A stretch of 64,000 nt of DNA. It comes from Neorhizobium galegae. GTDB lineage: Bacteria > Pseudomonadota > Alphaproteobacteria > Rhizobiales > Rhizobiaceae. Shown here piece by piece: positions 43,478 to 51,405 of this stretch. The stretch lies in assembly GCF_017877135.1 (NCBI RefSeq), contig NZ_JAGIPH010000009.1:1-64000 (forward strand), given 5' to 3'. A program made the translations under genes and the position numbers. Below the pieces are notes generated by a model. That model was not told the origin of the DNA and made no database searches. It saw nothing but the letters and a program-made list of their open reading frames with translations. Within the stretch, counting starts at the first letter, position 1; every line of letters starts with the position of its first letter.

Positions 43478-45639
43478 GCACTCAGTCCCAGCCCTTGCGG
43501 ATCGGGGTTCTGCTGCGAGCGCACCAGATCGATGAACTGCGCGGCAGGCATGGGGCGGCCGAAGAGATAGCCCTGCATGACATCGCAGCCATCGACCTTC
43601 AAAAGCGTCGCCTGCGCCTGCGTCTCGACGCCTTCGGCAACCACGGCAAGGCCAAGGCTGTGGCCGAGATTGGCCACCGTGCGCACGATGGCGTGGTCGC
43701 TCGGATCCTCCACCATGTTGCGCACGAAGCATTGGTCGATCTTGATGCGGTCGATCGGGAATTGCTTGATGTAGTTCAGTGACGAATAGCCGGTGCCGAA
43801 ATCGTCGATGGAAATGCCGACCCCCAGCGCACCGATCTGCTTCAGTGCGGAAATCACGCTCTCGGTATTCTCGATCACGATGTTTTCCGTGATCTCGATT
43901 TCGAGGACGGCGGGATCAAGATCGGCGGCGGCAAGCGATCGCGTGATAAGGTCAGCGACGTCGACGCGCCGGAACTGTACCGGCGACAGGTTGACGCTGA
44001 TGCGCAGGCCGGCAAGTCCGAGGCGCTGCCAATTGCGCGCCTCGCGGCAGGCCTGCGCCAGCACCCATTCATTGATGGGCACGATAAGGCCGTTTTCCTC
44101 CGCCCGCGGCAGAAAACTCCCCGGCGTCACCAGTCCCTTTTCCGGGTGCTGCCAGCGCAGCAGCGCTTCGGCGCCGATGACGAGACCGGTCACGGCCGAA
44201 ATCAGCGGCTGGTAATAGACGACGAATTGGCTTTCATCGATCGCCGTGCGCAGCTTGCCATCGAGAATGGCGTTGTTGCGCATGCGCTCGGCCATGTTCG
44301 TTTCGAAGAAACGGAACTGGTTTCCACCGTTTTCCTTGGCCTGATACATGGCAAGCTCGGCATTCTTGACCAGCTTGCTAACGTCGGTGCCGTCCACCGG
44401 ATGGGCGGTGATGCCGATGCTTGCGCCGCAGGCAAAGCGCTTGCCTTCCCCGGCAAAGGGCTTGCCCATCACCTCGATGACCGCGCGTGCGCGGGTTGCG
44501 GCATCCGGATCGCCACTGCTGATCGATTGCAGCATGGCGAATTCGTCGCTGCCGAGCCGTGCCACCATATCTTCAGGCCCGGCCAGTTGCTGGAGACGGC
44601 GGGCGACTTCCTTCAGAAAGTCGTCGCCCGCATCATGACCGAGCAATTCATTGATGCTCTTGAACTCGTCGATATCGATGAAATGCAGCGCAAAGGACCG
44701 GTCGCCCCGCCGTGCCCGGGCAACCTCGCGGCGCAACCGGTCGAGCAGGAAATTGCGGTTCGGCAGGTTTGTCAGCGCATCATGGCGCGCCACATGCAAC
44801 AGATGCTCTTCGGCCCGTTTGCGCTCCGTAATATCGAGCGCGCTGGTGACCACGCCGACAATGGTGTTGCTGCCATCGCGAAGCGGTGATTTGGTGGTGA
44901 GGAAAACCCGCTTGTCACCGGCGGCGCTCGTCATCTCCCGCTCGAAACTCTGCAGGGGCTGGCCGCTGAGAATGACCTTGCGGTCCAGCATGCGGTTCGG
45001 TCCGGCGATTTCCGGATCGACCAGCAGATCACTGCTCTTGCCGACCAAGCTTGCCGGATCGCGCGCCATGAAGGCGCCGACAAAGGCATTGACGAACAGA
45101 ATGCGGCCCTCGCGGTCACAGGCGCTGACCATCGCCGGCACCGTATCGATGACCTGCGCCAGCCTTTCGCTCGAATCGCGCAGAACCGCCTGGCGTGACT
45201 GTTCGCTGGTCGCAAGCTCGACAGCGAGAAAGCGGGCACGGCTTTCCAGCAGCATCTGCTGCTTGCGCAGCTTCAGGAGGTTGCGGGCCCGCGTGATGAA
45301 TTCCTGATGATCGATGGGGCTTTGCAAGAAATCGGTGGCGCCGGCTTCCAGCGCCCGCATGCGAAAGCTGCGCTCTTCATAGACCGTGATGACGATGACC
45401 GGGATCTCGGAAAATCCATGCAACGCGCGCACCGCGCGGATGAAACCGGCGCCATCCATAACCGGCATCTTGAAATCGGTCACGATCAGATCCGGGACCA
45501 GGCCAGCCTCGAAGGCAGCAAGCGCGCTGACCGGATCTGCAAAGACACGGATGACCACCGCATCTTCAATCGAGGACGCTAATCGCTCGAAGATGCGCCG
45601 GTTGGTTTCCTGGTCATCGAGAATCGCAATTAGGGGCAT
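43474..45639 (-). CDS. REC-PAS-GGDEF-EAL cyclic-di-GMP response regulator, first gene of the rpfC-like operon
   Basis: 721 aa from ATG 45639 (an ATG at 45657 is the alternative). REC about 1-120 with LIAILDDQETNRR, phosphoacceptor Asp55 in VTDFKMPVMDG. A PAS domain follows (about 160-280: VIDTVPAMVSACDREGRILFVN ... GVVTSALDITERKRAEE). GGDEF domain about 290-450: HDALTNLPNRNFLLDRL, but the active-site motif reads RLGSDEF (Gly-to-Ser at the second position). EAL domain about 465-715 with all ligands: GAEALLRW, VNLSP, EITEN, SIDDFGTGYSSL, DRIKIDQ, VAEGVET. So c-di-GMP hydrolysis is likely; cyclase activity is uncertain. It occupies the place of RpfG (REC-HD-GYP) of xanthomonads. Confidence 0.88.
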   Translation of the reverse strand: MPLIAILDDQETNRRIFERLASSIEDAVVIRVFADPVSALAAFEAGLVPDLIVTDFKMPVMDGAGFIRAVRALHGFSEIPVIVITVYEERSFRMRALEAGATDFLQSPIDHQEFITRARNLLKLRKQQMLLESRARFLAVELATSEQSRQAVLRDSSERLAQVIDTVPAMVSACDREGRILFVNAFVGAFMARDPASLVGKSSDLLVDPEIAGPNRMLDRKVILSGQPLQSFEREMTSAAGDKRVFLTTKSPLRDGSNTIVGVVTSALDITERKRAEEHLLHVARHDALTNLPNRNFLLDRLRREVARARRGDRSFALHFIDIDEFKSINELLGHDAGDDFLKEVARRLQQLAGPEDMVARLGSDEFAMLQSISSGDPDAATRARAVIEVMGKPFAGEGKRFACGASIGITAHPVDGTDVSKLVKNAELAMYQAKENGGNQFRFFETNMAERMRNNAILDGKLRTAIDESQFVVYYQPLISAVTGLVIGAEALLRWQHPEKGLVTPGSFLPRAEENGLIVPINEWVLAQACREARNWQRLGLAGLRISVNLSPVQFRRVDVADLITRSLAAADLDPAVLEIEITENIVIENTESVISALKQIGALGVGISIDDFGTGYSSLNYIKQFPIDRIKIDQCFVRNMVEDPSDHAIVRTVANLGHSLGLAVVAEGVETQAQATLLKVDGCDVMQGYLFGRPMPAAQFIDLVRSQQNPDPQGLGLSA

Positions 45640-45917
45640 TCTGGATTCCGGTATCATATCGGCGGCCTTCCGATCGGCGGCAGATATTGGTCATGCTGCA
45701 ACAGAATTCGTGCCTTCAAAAGTCACATTCCCGCCACGTTAGGCAGGAAACCGTTAACGTTTTGATACTGGATCAGCTTTGCTGGTATCGGTAATGGCAG
45801 GCCGTCGTTATCGCTGTATCGACTTGGGATCTTGCACCGCCCGAAAGGGGGTCTCCCTTCATCGTGGCTACGGGAACACACCTGTCCCGTCCCAGACTGG
45901 CGCAGGATCGGTTTGCT
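45640..45917. other. Divergent intergenic region before the GGDEF-EAL gene
   Basis: About 280 bp with no coding signal I trust. It must hold the promoter of the leftward GGDEF-EAL/rpfC-like operon; an aacgttaacggtttcc segment near 45740-45760 contains a ttaacg half-site on both strands but not a full CtrA box. Confidence 0.4.
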
Positions 45918-45946
45918 TTGACCGCGGCTGCGGCTGCGCTTATCTT
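45918..45946 (+). promoter_or_regulatory. Sigma-70-type promoter candidate
   Basis: TTGACC (45918-45923), 17-bp spacer, TATCTT (45941-45946), placed 29 bp before the start of the 70-aa gene, with aagggggg as its ribosome site. Confidence 0.55.
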
Positions 45947-45975
45947 GAACACCTGTTGAATCTAAGGGGGGCGCA

Positions 45976-46188
45976 ATGCCTTTTTCCTCTTATGACACAC
46001 TGGAGACGGAGGATCTGCGCATTCTGCGCGCGATGCTGGAAGAGGTGTGCCTGCAACGATCGATCGCTGTTGACAGTGAGGAAGCCCAGACCATCGGTCG
46101 CGCGCTGATCGACTGGTATCTCTTCGGCATCCGCGAGCCGGATCAGTTGAAGGCGATGCTCGATCCCTTGTCCGAGACCGCCGGCTGA
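45976..46188 (+). CDS. Small conserved-looking protein of unknown function (70 aa)
   Basis: MPFSSYDTLETEDLRILRAM, then LEEVCLQRSIAVDSEEAQTIGRALIDWYLFGIREPDQLKAML. It is helical and acidic with no TM segment. A strong Shine-Dalgarno (aagggggg) and a good promoter candidate precede it. The LLRAMLEEVC...TIGRALIDWYLFG arrangement resembles small uncharacterised rhizobial proteins. Function unknown. Confidence 0.72.
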   Translation: MPFSSYDTLETEDLRILRAMLEEVCLQRSIAVDSEEAQTIGRALIDWYLFGIREPDQLKAMLDPLSETAG

Positions 46189-46291
46189 TTGCAAGCATCG
46201 TCGTCTGGGATCATAAGACACTGCCGCCAGATAAAGGCGGAGAAACTTCCCCGCCGGCTCGCCGTTGAGCCCTCCCCCTGACGGATCGCTC

Positions 46292-46747
46292 ATGCCGAAG
46301 AAACACAAGCGCAGTGCGCTGGAAAAGCTGCAGAAACACTGGCTGCGGGCAAGCGCTGATGAACGCCGGTCATTTCTGGCAAGCCTCCATGCCAGGGATT
46401 CCGATCCGGAAGGAGCCTGCGGGACCGAGACTTTCCTAAGCGGGCGCGACGAGCTGATTGCCAATGGCCGCTACCTGCTGCCGCTGACGGTCGCCCGCAT
46501 CGAGAAGATCATGATCGCCCGCCGCATCGGCCCGTCCGAAGCGATGGCAGAAATGGGCTTTGCCGGACAGGGTACGGCGCTGGCGCGCGCGCTCATCCGC
46601 AAGGCGAGCATCCGGCTTCGGGTCATCGCGGCCCTGCAAGACTGGCTGCGCGCCCAGGAGGCCGCCTCCGCGGCGAAGCCGGGGGCGATATCAAGCGAGG
46701 CATCACAGGGTCAGCCGGGTGACGCCACGCACCGTCAGCCGGAATGA
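46292..46747 (+). CDS. Hypothetical basic protein (151 aa)
   Basis: From ATG 46292: MPKKHKRSALEKLQKHWLRA opens a basic helical N-terminus; the middle (GRYLLPLTVARIEKIMIARRIGPSEAMAEMGFAGQGTALARALIR) is helical and reminiscent of small DNA/RNA-binding or regulatory proteins, and the tail is Ala/Ser/Gln rich and probably disordered. An in-frame start at 46265 would add nine residues. The ribosome site is weak. I do not recognise the family; codon use is normal for the window. Confidence 0.6.
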   Translation: MPKKHKRSALEKLQKHWLRASADERRSFLASLHARDSDPEGACGTETFLSGRDELIANGRYLLPLTVARIEKIMIARRIGPSEAMAEMGFAGQGTALARALIRKASIRLRVIAALQDWLRAQEAASAAKPGAISSEASQGQPGDATHRQPE

Positions 46748-46780
46748 ACCGCTCATCCGCAACGCATTGATCGCAGCGTC

Positions 46781-46999
46781 CTAGAAGTCGATGGCGCGCC
46801 CATTGATTTCCCAGTCGCCGAAACGGGCCGGATCAGCCCCGCCGCGGCCACCGCGTTCGGCCGGCATTTCCATGGGTTTTTCGCGGGCGCGACGCTCCTC
46901 GGCTTCCTGCAGCGCACGCTGGGCGGCCGGCGAAAGCACCTTGGCCACCGGCTCTGCGCTTGCGTCCGTTTCGATATTATCGTTGTCCGGCGTCTGCAT
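46781..46999 (-). CDS. DUF1674 protein (SDHAF4-like succinate dehydrogenase assembly factor family)
   Basis: 72 aa from ATG 46999 with a strong aaggagg site. After a disordered N-terminus the C-terminal signature is ERGGRGGADPARFGDWEINGRAIDF, the DUF1674/SDHAF4 hallmark (GDWExxGRxxDF). The eukaryotic homologue helps flavinate and protect SdhA; the bacterial role is less studied. No sdh genes are nearby. Divergent from htpX. Confidence 0.88.
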   Translation of the reverse strand: MQTPDNDNIETDASAEPVAKVLSPAAQRALQEAEERRAREKPMEMPAERGGRGGADPARFGDWEINGRAIDF

Positions 47000-47118
47000 G
47001 GGGTCAACCTCCTTGCGTTGCGGGGAATATTGAAAACACGCCCCGGATAACCACATTTCCTTACGATAGAACGCGGCGCGCATGAAGTACCGCGTTACCT
47101 TTCCCGGGAGAACCCACG

Positions 47119-48081
47119 ATGAACATGATCCGCACCGCCATGCTTCTGGCCTTCATGACGGCACTCTTCATGGGCGTCGGCTTCCTGATCGGGGGACGCG
47201 GCGGCATGATGATCGCGCTTCTGATCGCGGCCGGCATGAACCTGTTCTCCTACTGGAATTCCGACAAGATGGTGTTGTCGGCCTACCGCGCGCAAGAGGT
47301 GGACGGGCACAATGCGCCGGAATTCTATCACATGATCCGCGACCTTTCCGCCAATGCCGGACTGTCGATGCCGCGCGTCTATGTCTATGACAGCCCGCAG
47401 CCGAATGCCTTTGCCACCGGCCGCAATCCTGAAAACGCAGCCGTCGCCGCATCCACCGGCCTTTTGGAACGGCTATCGCCCGAGGAAGTGGCCGGTGTGA
47501 TGGCGCATGAACTGGCGCATATCCAGAACCGCGACACACTCACCATGACGATTACCGCCACGCTGGCCGGTGCCATTTCCATGCTGGGCAATTTCGCCTT
47601 CTTCTTTGGCGGTAACCGCGAGAACAACAATCCGCTCGGCTTCATCGGCGTGCTGGTTGCCATGATCGTTGCACCGCTTGCCGCCATGCTGGTGCAGATG
47701 GCCATCAGCCGTACGCGTGAATATTCGGCCGACAGGCGCGGCGCCGAAATCTGCGGCAACCCGCTCTGGCTTGCCTCGGCGCTTGGAAAGATTGCCGGTG
47801 CCGCGCAGTCGATCCACAATCAGGATGCCGAGCGCAATCCGGCAACCGCCCACATGTTCATCATCAACCCGCTGTCGGGCGAGCGGATGGACAACCTTTT
47901 TTCGACCCACCCGAACACCGAAAACCGCATTGCCGCCCTGCATTCCATGGCATCGAGCATGCCCATGACCTCGACGCGCCCTGCAACGACTGCTAGACCC
48001 ACGCGCACATCGCGTTCCGTGCCGACAACCGGCCCGGCGCGCCGCAACGATGACGAACCGCGCAAAGGTCCTTGGTCTTGA
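47119..48081 (+). CDS. htpX: Membrane zinc metalloprotease HtpX
   Basis: Inner-membrane quality-control protease of the heat/envelope stress response. 320 aa. Two N-terminal TM segments (MNMIRTAMLLAFMTALFMGVG, GGMMIALLIAAGMNLFSYW), the active site HELAH at residues 130-134 with zinc His and catalytic Glu131, two further TM helices (GAISMLGNFAFFFGG, LGFIGVLVAMIVAPLAAML), and the third zinc ligand Glu in REYSADRRGAEICG. The C-terminal ~35 residues are Thr/Pro/Arg-rich and disordered, longer than in E. coli (293 aa). The rsmB start overlaps its stop. Confidence 0.96.
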   Translation: MNMIRTAMLLAFMTALFMGVGFLIGGRGGMMIALLIAAGMNLFSYWNSDKMVLSAYRAQEVDGHNAPEFYHMIRDLSANAGLSMPRVYVYDSPQPNAFATGRNPENAAVAASTGLLERLSPEEVAGVMAHELAHIQNRDTLTMTITATLAGAISMLGNFAFFFGGNRENNNPLGFIGVLVAMIVAPLAAMLVQMAISRTREYSADRRGAEICGNPLWLASALGKIAGAAQSIHNQDAERNPATAHMFIINPLSGERMDNLFSTHPNTENRIAALHSMASSMPMTSTRPATTARPTRTSRSVPTTGPARRNDDEPRKGPWS

Positions 48082-49481
48082 CGGCAGACGACAACAACAA
48101 GAAACGACAAAAGCCCTCACCACCACGCCCGGGTGGAGACGGGGCGCCAAGACATCCCGTCTTTGCCGACAAGCCGGGCCTTGATGTGCGCATCGCCGCC
48201 TCGAAGATCCTCGCCGCCGTCATCGACAAGAAGACATCGCTCGATGGCATGCTGGATGCCGGCCATGGCAATCCGGCCTACCGGGCCTTGAGCGAGGCAG
48301 ATCGTTCGCTGCTGCGCGCGATCCTCAACACCACGCTTCGCCACCTGCCGCGCATCGAAAAAAGCCTGTCGATGATGCTCGACAAGCCGCTGCCGGAGGG
48401 CGCACGCGCGCTCCAGCACGTTCTGACGACGGCGGCCGCGCAGATTCTTTATCTCGACATTCCCTCGCATGCCGCCGTCGACCTTGCCGTCGAGCAGGCG
48501 CATCGCGATCCGCGCAACCGGCGCTTTGCCAAGCTCGTCAACGCGCTCCTGCGCCGGATGGTGCGCGAGCGCGACGAGATCCTTGGGGCAAGCCAGGCCA
48601 TCTCCCCGGTGCCCGGCTGGTTTTACACCCGGCTGGTCAAGGCCTATGGCGAAGCCGAGGCCCGCCGGATTGCCGAAGCCCAGCTGACCCCGGCACCCAT
48701 CGACCTCACCGTAAAGGACGACGGACAGGCCTGGGCCGAGCGCCTCAATGCCCGTATTCTGCCGACCGGCAGCCTGCGGCTTGCCGCGTTCGATGGTGGC
48801 ATTCCCGCGGTCGAAGGTTTCGAGGAAGGCGCCTGGTGGGTGCAGGATGCGGCAGCCAGCCTCCCGGCCCAGTTGTTCGGGGGCCTTGCCGGCAAACGCA
48901 TTGCGGATTTGTGTGCCGCTCCCGGCGGCAAGACCGCCCAGCTTTGCGCGCTCGGCGCCGAAGTGACTGCCATCGAAATGTCCGGCAACCGGGCCTTGCG
49001 GCTTGCCGAAAACCTGTCGCGGCTCAATCTGCAAGCGACCATCGTCCAGTCCAACCTCTTTGACTACAAGCCCGAAGAACTGCTGGATGGCGTGCTTCTC
49101 GATGCGCCCTGCTCCTCCACCGGCACCACGCGCCGGCATCCGGATGTGCTGTGGACGAAGGACGCCAAAGATATCGAGAAACTGGCAGACCTGCAGGGGC
49201 GCATGCTGCGCCATGCCCTGACGCTGGTAAAGCCAGGCGGGCTCGTGGTGTTTTCCAACTGCTCGCTCGATCCGCTGGAAGGCGAGCAACTGGTGGCGCA
49301 ATTGCTGCGCGACGATGCCTCCGTCAAGCGCTTGGCCATCCGCCGCGAGGACTGGCCGGGCTTGGAAGAGGCGATCAATCCGCTCGGCGAATTCCGCACG
49401 ACGCCCGCCATGATCGCCCCCAGCGAAAGCCATGCCGGCGGCATGGACGGGTTTTTCGCCTGCGTTCTGCAGCGTGGGTAA
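48072..49481 (+). CDS. rsmB: 16S rRNA (cytosine-5) methyltransferase RsmB
   Basis: Methylates C967 of 16S rRNA. 469 aa from a TTG overlapping the htpX stop (aaaggt site upstream; a second TTG six bases on is equally possible, no early ATG exists). N-terminal NusB-like domain (residues about 35-170: VRIAASKILAAVIDKKTSLDGML ... RRFAKLVNALLRR), then the SAM domain: DLCAAPGGKTAQLCALGAEVTAIE, motif IV DAPCSSTGTTRRHPD, and motif VI FSNCSLDPLEGE with the second catalytic Cys. Confidence 0.95.
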   Translation: MVLTADDNNKKRQKPSPPRPGGDGAPRHPVFADKPGLDVRIAASKILAAVIDKKTSLDGMLDAGHGNPAYRALSEADRSLLRAILNTTLRHLPRIEKSLSMMLDKPLPEGARALQHVLTTAAAQILYLDIPSHAAVDLAVEQAHRDPRNRRFAKLVNALLRRMVRERDEILGASQAISPVPGWFYTRLVKAYGEAEARRIAEAQLTPAPIDLTVKDDGQAWAERLNARILPTGSLRLAAFDGGIPAVEGFEEGAWWVQDAAASLPAQLFGGLAGKRIADLCAAPGGKTAQLCALGAEVTAIEMSGNRALRLAENLSRLNLQATIVQSNLFDYKPEELLDGVLLDAPCSSTGTTRRHPDVLWTKDAKDIEKLADLQGRMLRHALTLVKPGGLVVFSNCSLDPLEGEQLVAQLLRDDASVKRLAIRREDWPGLEEAINPLGEFRTTPAMIAPSESHAGGMDGFFACVLQRG

Positions 49482-49582
49482 GGATTTGTTCACCATAAGC
49501 GCGCACATTCGGGACTTGTAATGGACTGCAGCCGTTTCACAGGAAGCGGCAGGCGGGAGGGGTCCATCAGGGATTTCCGGAT

Positions 49583-51274
49583 TTGACCATGCTCATGGCA
49601 GAGCGCCGACACTATGCTGCTCTCTGGACGACCGAGGCTCGCAGGCGCCTCTGTCAGCGCATGACGGCGCTTGGCATGACGCGCTGCCGAGTTCTTCTCG
49701 ACGTGCCGGACCGGCTGGTGGTGGCGCCCACCGACCTGCGCTCCATCGATCCTTATATTGCCGAGGAAATCATGGAGGGACGCTTTCCGCTGGCCGGAAA
49801 GCTGCTCGAAGCCGGTGAGACCTCACCGTTCCTGATGCAACTCCCCTCGCTCGCCTTTGCCGAGCGTCTTCACTCGTTTGCCTTCCTGCGCCACATGCGG
49901 GCGATCCGCTCCCCGCAGGCGCGCGCGCGGGCACGCAGCCTCGTGTCGTCATGGATGCATTTGCACAACGCCCGCATCTCCGGCCTCGCCTGGGAGCCGC
50001 ATGTGGCGGCAGAGAGGATGATTGCCTTCCTCTGCCATTCGCCTGTCGTGCTGCAGGGAGCCGAAAGTGGGTTTTACCGGCGCTTCATGAAAAGCCTTGC
50101 CATCCACCGGCGCTATCTGCGCAAGGTGGCCACGTGCCTGCCGGAGGGCGAAACGCGGCTGCGCATCCAGATCGCGCTAGCCATGGCCTCGCTTTCCATT
50201 CCCTCGACGGAAAAGCTTATTCGCCGCGAGGGCCAGAAACTCGACCGGGAACTTGAGCGGCAGATCTTGGCCGATGGCGGCCATGCCTCGCGCAACCCCC
50301 GCACGGCGCTCGACCTGCTTCTGGATCTCCTGCCGCTGCGCCAGACCTATATCAATCTCGGCCATGACGTGCCGGGAAAGCTGATCCCGACCATCGACCG
50401 GATCTTTCCGGCGCTGCGCTTCTTTCGCCACCAGGATGGCGATCTTGCCCTTTTCAATGGTGCAAGCGCCACGCCCGCCACCGAGTTGATGTCCGCCCTG
50501 CGCTACGACGAGACAGGCGGCAAGCCGTTCAAGGCTCTGCCGCACAGCCAGTACCACCGGCTCACCGCCGGCGAGACGACGATCCTCATCGATACGGGAA
50601 AGCCCGCATCGCCGGAACTGTCGCGGTCGGCCCATGCCGGCTGCCTGTCGTTTGAAATGTCGGCCGGGCGCAACCGCTTCATCGTCAATGCCGGAGCGCC
50701 GAAATTTTCCGGCCGCGATTTCCGCCTGCTGTCGCGCTCGACGGCCGCCCATTCCACGGCAACCCTTGGTGAAACGTCCTCGGCGCGCATCCTGCCCTCC
50801 CGCTTTCTCGGGCCGATCATGATGGATGGGCTCGAGGAGGTCGAAGCGCGCCGCTGGGACGATGCCTATGGCAATGACTGGGTGAAAGCCTCCCATGACG
50901 GCTACCTGAAAAGTTTCGGCTATATCCATCAGCGGGAAATCGGCCTGGCTGCCAAGGGCAACAAGATCAAGGGCCACGACCATTTCTTCATGCCCGAGGG
51001 TGCGGGACGAAAGGCCGGAGGGACGGTTTCGGCGGTGCTGCGCTTTCATGTCCACCCCGCCATCCTTCTGCAGCGCCTGCAGGAGGACACGATCCGCCTG
51101 GCCGCGCCCGATGGCGAAACCTGGTTGTTTTCCGTGCCCGGCCAGACCGTTCAGATCGATGAGGATGTCTTCTTCGCCGATGTATCGGGCATGCGGGCCA
51201 GCCAGCAGATGGTCATCGAATTTGTACTGCCCGACACACCCGACCTGCGCTGGATGCTTAAACAGCAGGTTTAG
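49583..51274 (+). CDS. Heparinase II/III-like protein
   Basis: 563 aa. The N-terminal half is an alpha-rich toroid (WMHLHNARISGLAWEPHVAAERMIAFLCH) and the C-terminal half a beta-sandwich with SAHAGCLSFEMSAGRNRFIVNAGAPKFSG, typical of the heparinase II/III family annotated in this exact spot (between rsmB and purH) in many rhizobia. No signal peptide is visible, which is odd for a polysaccharide lyase. It may act on an intracellular or cell-envelope substrate, or not be a lyase at all. The start is uncertain: TTG 49583 is 9 bases from aggga; ATG 49589 and 49595 are alternatives. Function is unproven. Confidence 0.8.
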   Translation: MTMLMAERRHYAALWTTEARRRLCQRMTALGMTRCRVLLDVPDRLVVAPTDLRSIDPYIAEEIMEGRFPLAGKLLEAGETSPFLMQLPSLAFAERLHSFAFLRHMRAIRSPQARARARSLVSSWMHLHNARISGLAWEPHVAAERMIAFLCHSPVVLQGAESGFYRRFMKSLAIHRRYLRKVATCLPEGETRLRIQIALAMASLSIPSTEKLIRREGQKLDRELERQILADGGHASRNPRTALDLLLDLLPLRQTYINLGHDVPGKLIPTIDRIFPALRFFRHQDGDLALFNGASATPATELMSALRYDETGGKPFKALPHSQYHRLTAGETTILIDTGKPASPELSRSAHAGCLSFEMSAGRNRFIVNAGAPKFSGRDFRLLSRSTAAHSTATLGETSSARILPSRFLGPIMMDGLEEVEARRWDDAYGNDWVKASHDGYLKSFGYIHQREIGLAAKGNKIKGHDHFFMPEGAGRKAGGTVSAVLRFHVHPAILLQRLQEDTIRLAAPDGETWLFSVPGQTVQIDEDVFFADVSGMRASQQMVIEFVLPDTPDLRWMLKQQV

Positions 51275-51405
51275 CCACAAAAACCTCCGCCCACCGCCCT
51301 GCCCGCGCCTGATCGTCGTTTCCTCCTGTGCCAAGCTGTGATAACGCGGCCCGGATCGAGGCGCCCGGCAGCACGGGGCGCGTTACCCAGCACGGAGTTC
51401 CCCCG

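Noticed and set aside
51275..51405. ZTP (pfl) riboswitch upstream of purH
   Set aside because: purH leaders in some alphaproteobacteria carry it, but the conserved CCGCCUGGGCA core and the first pseudoknot strand are not present here.
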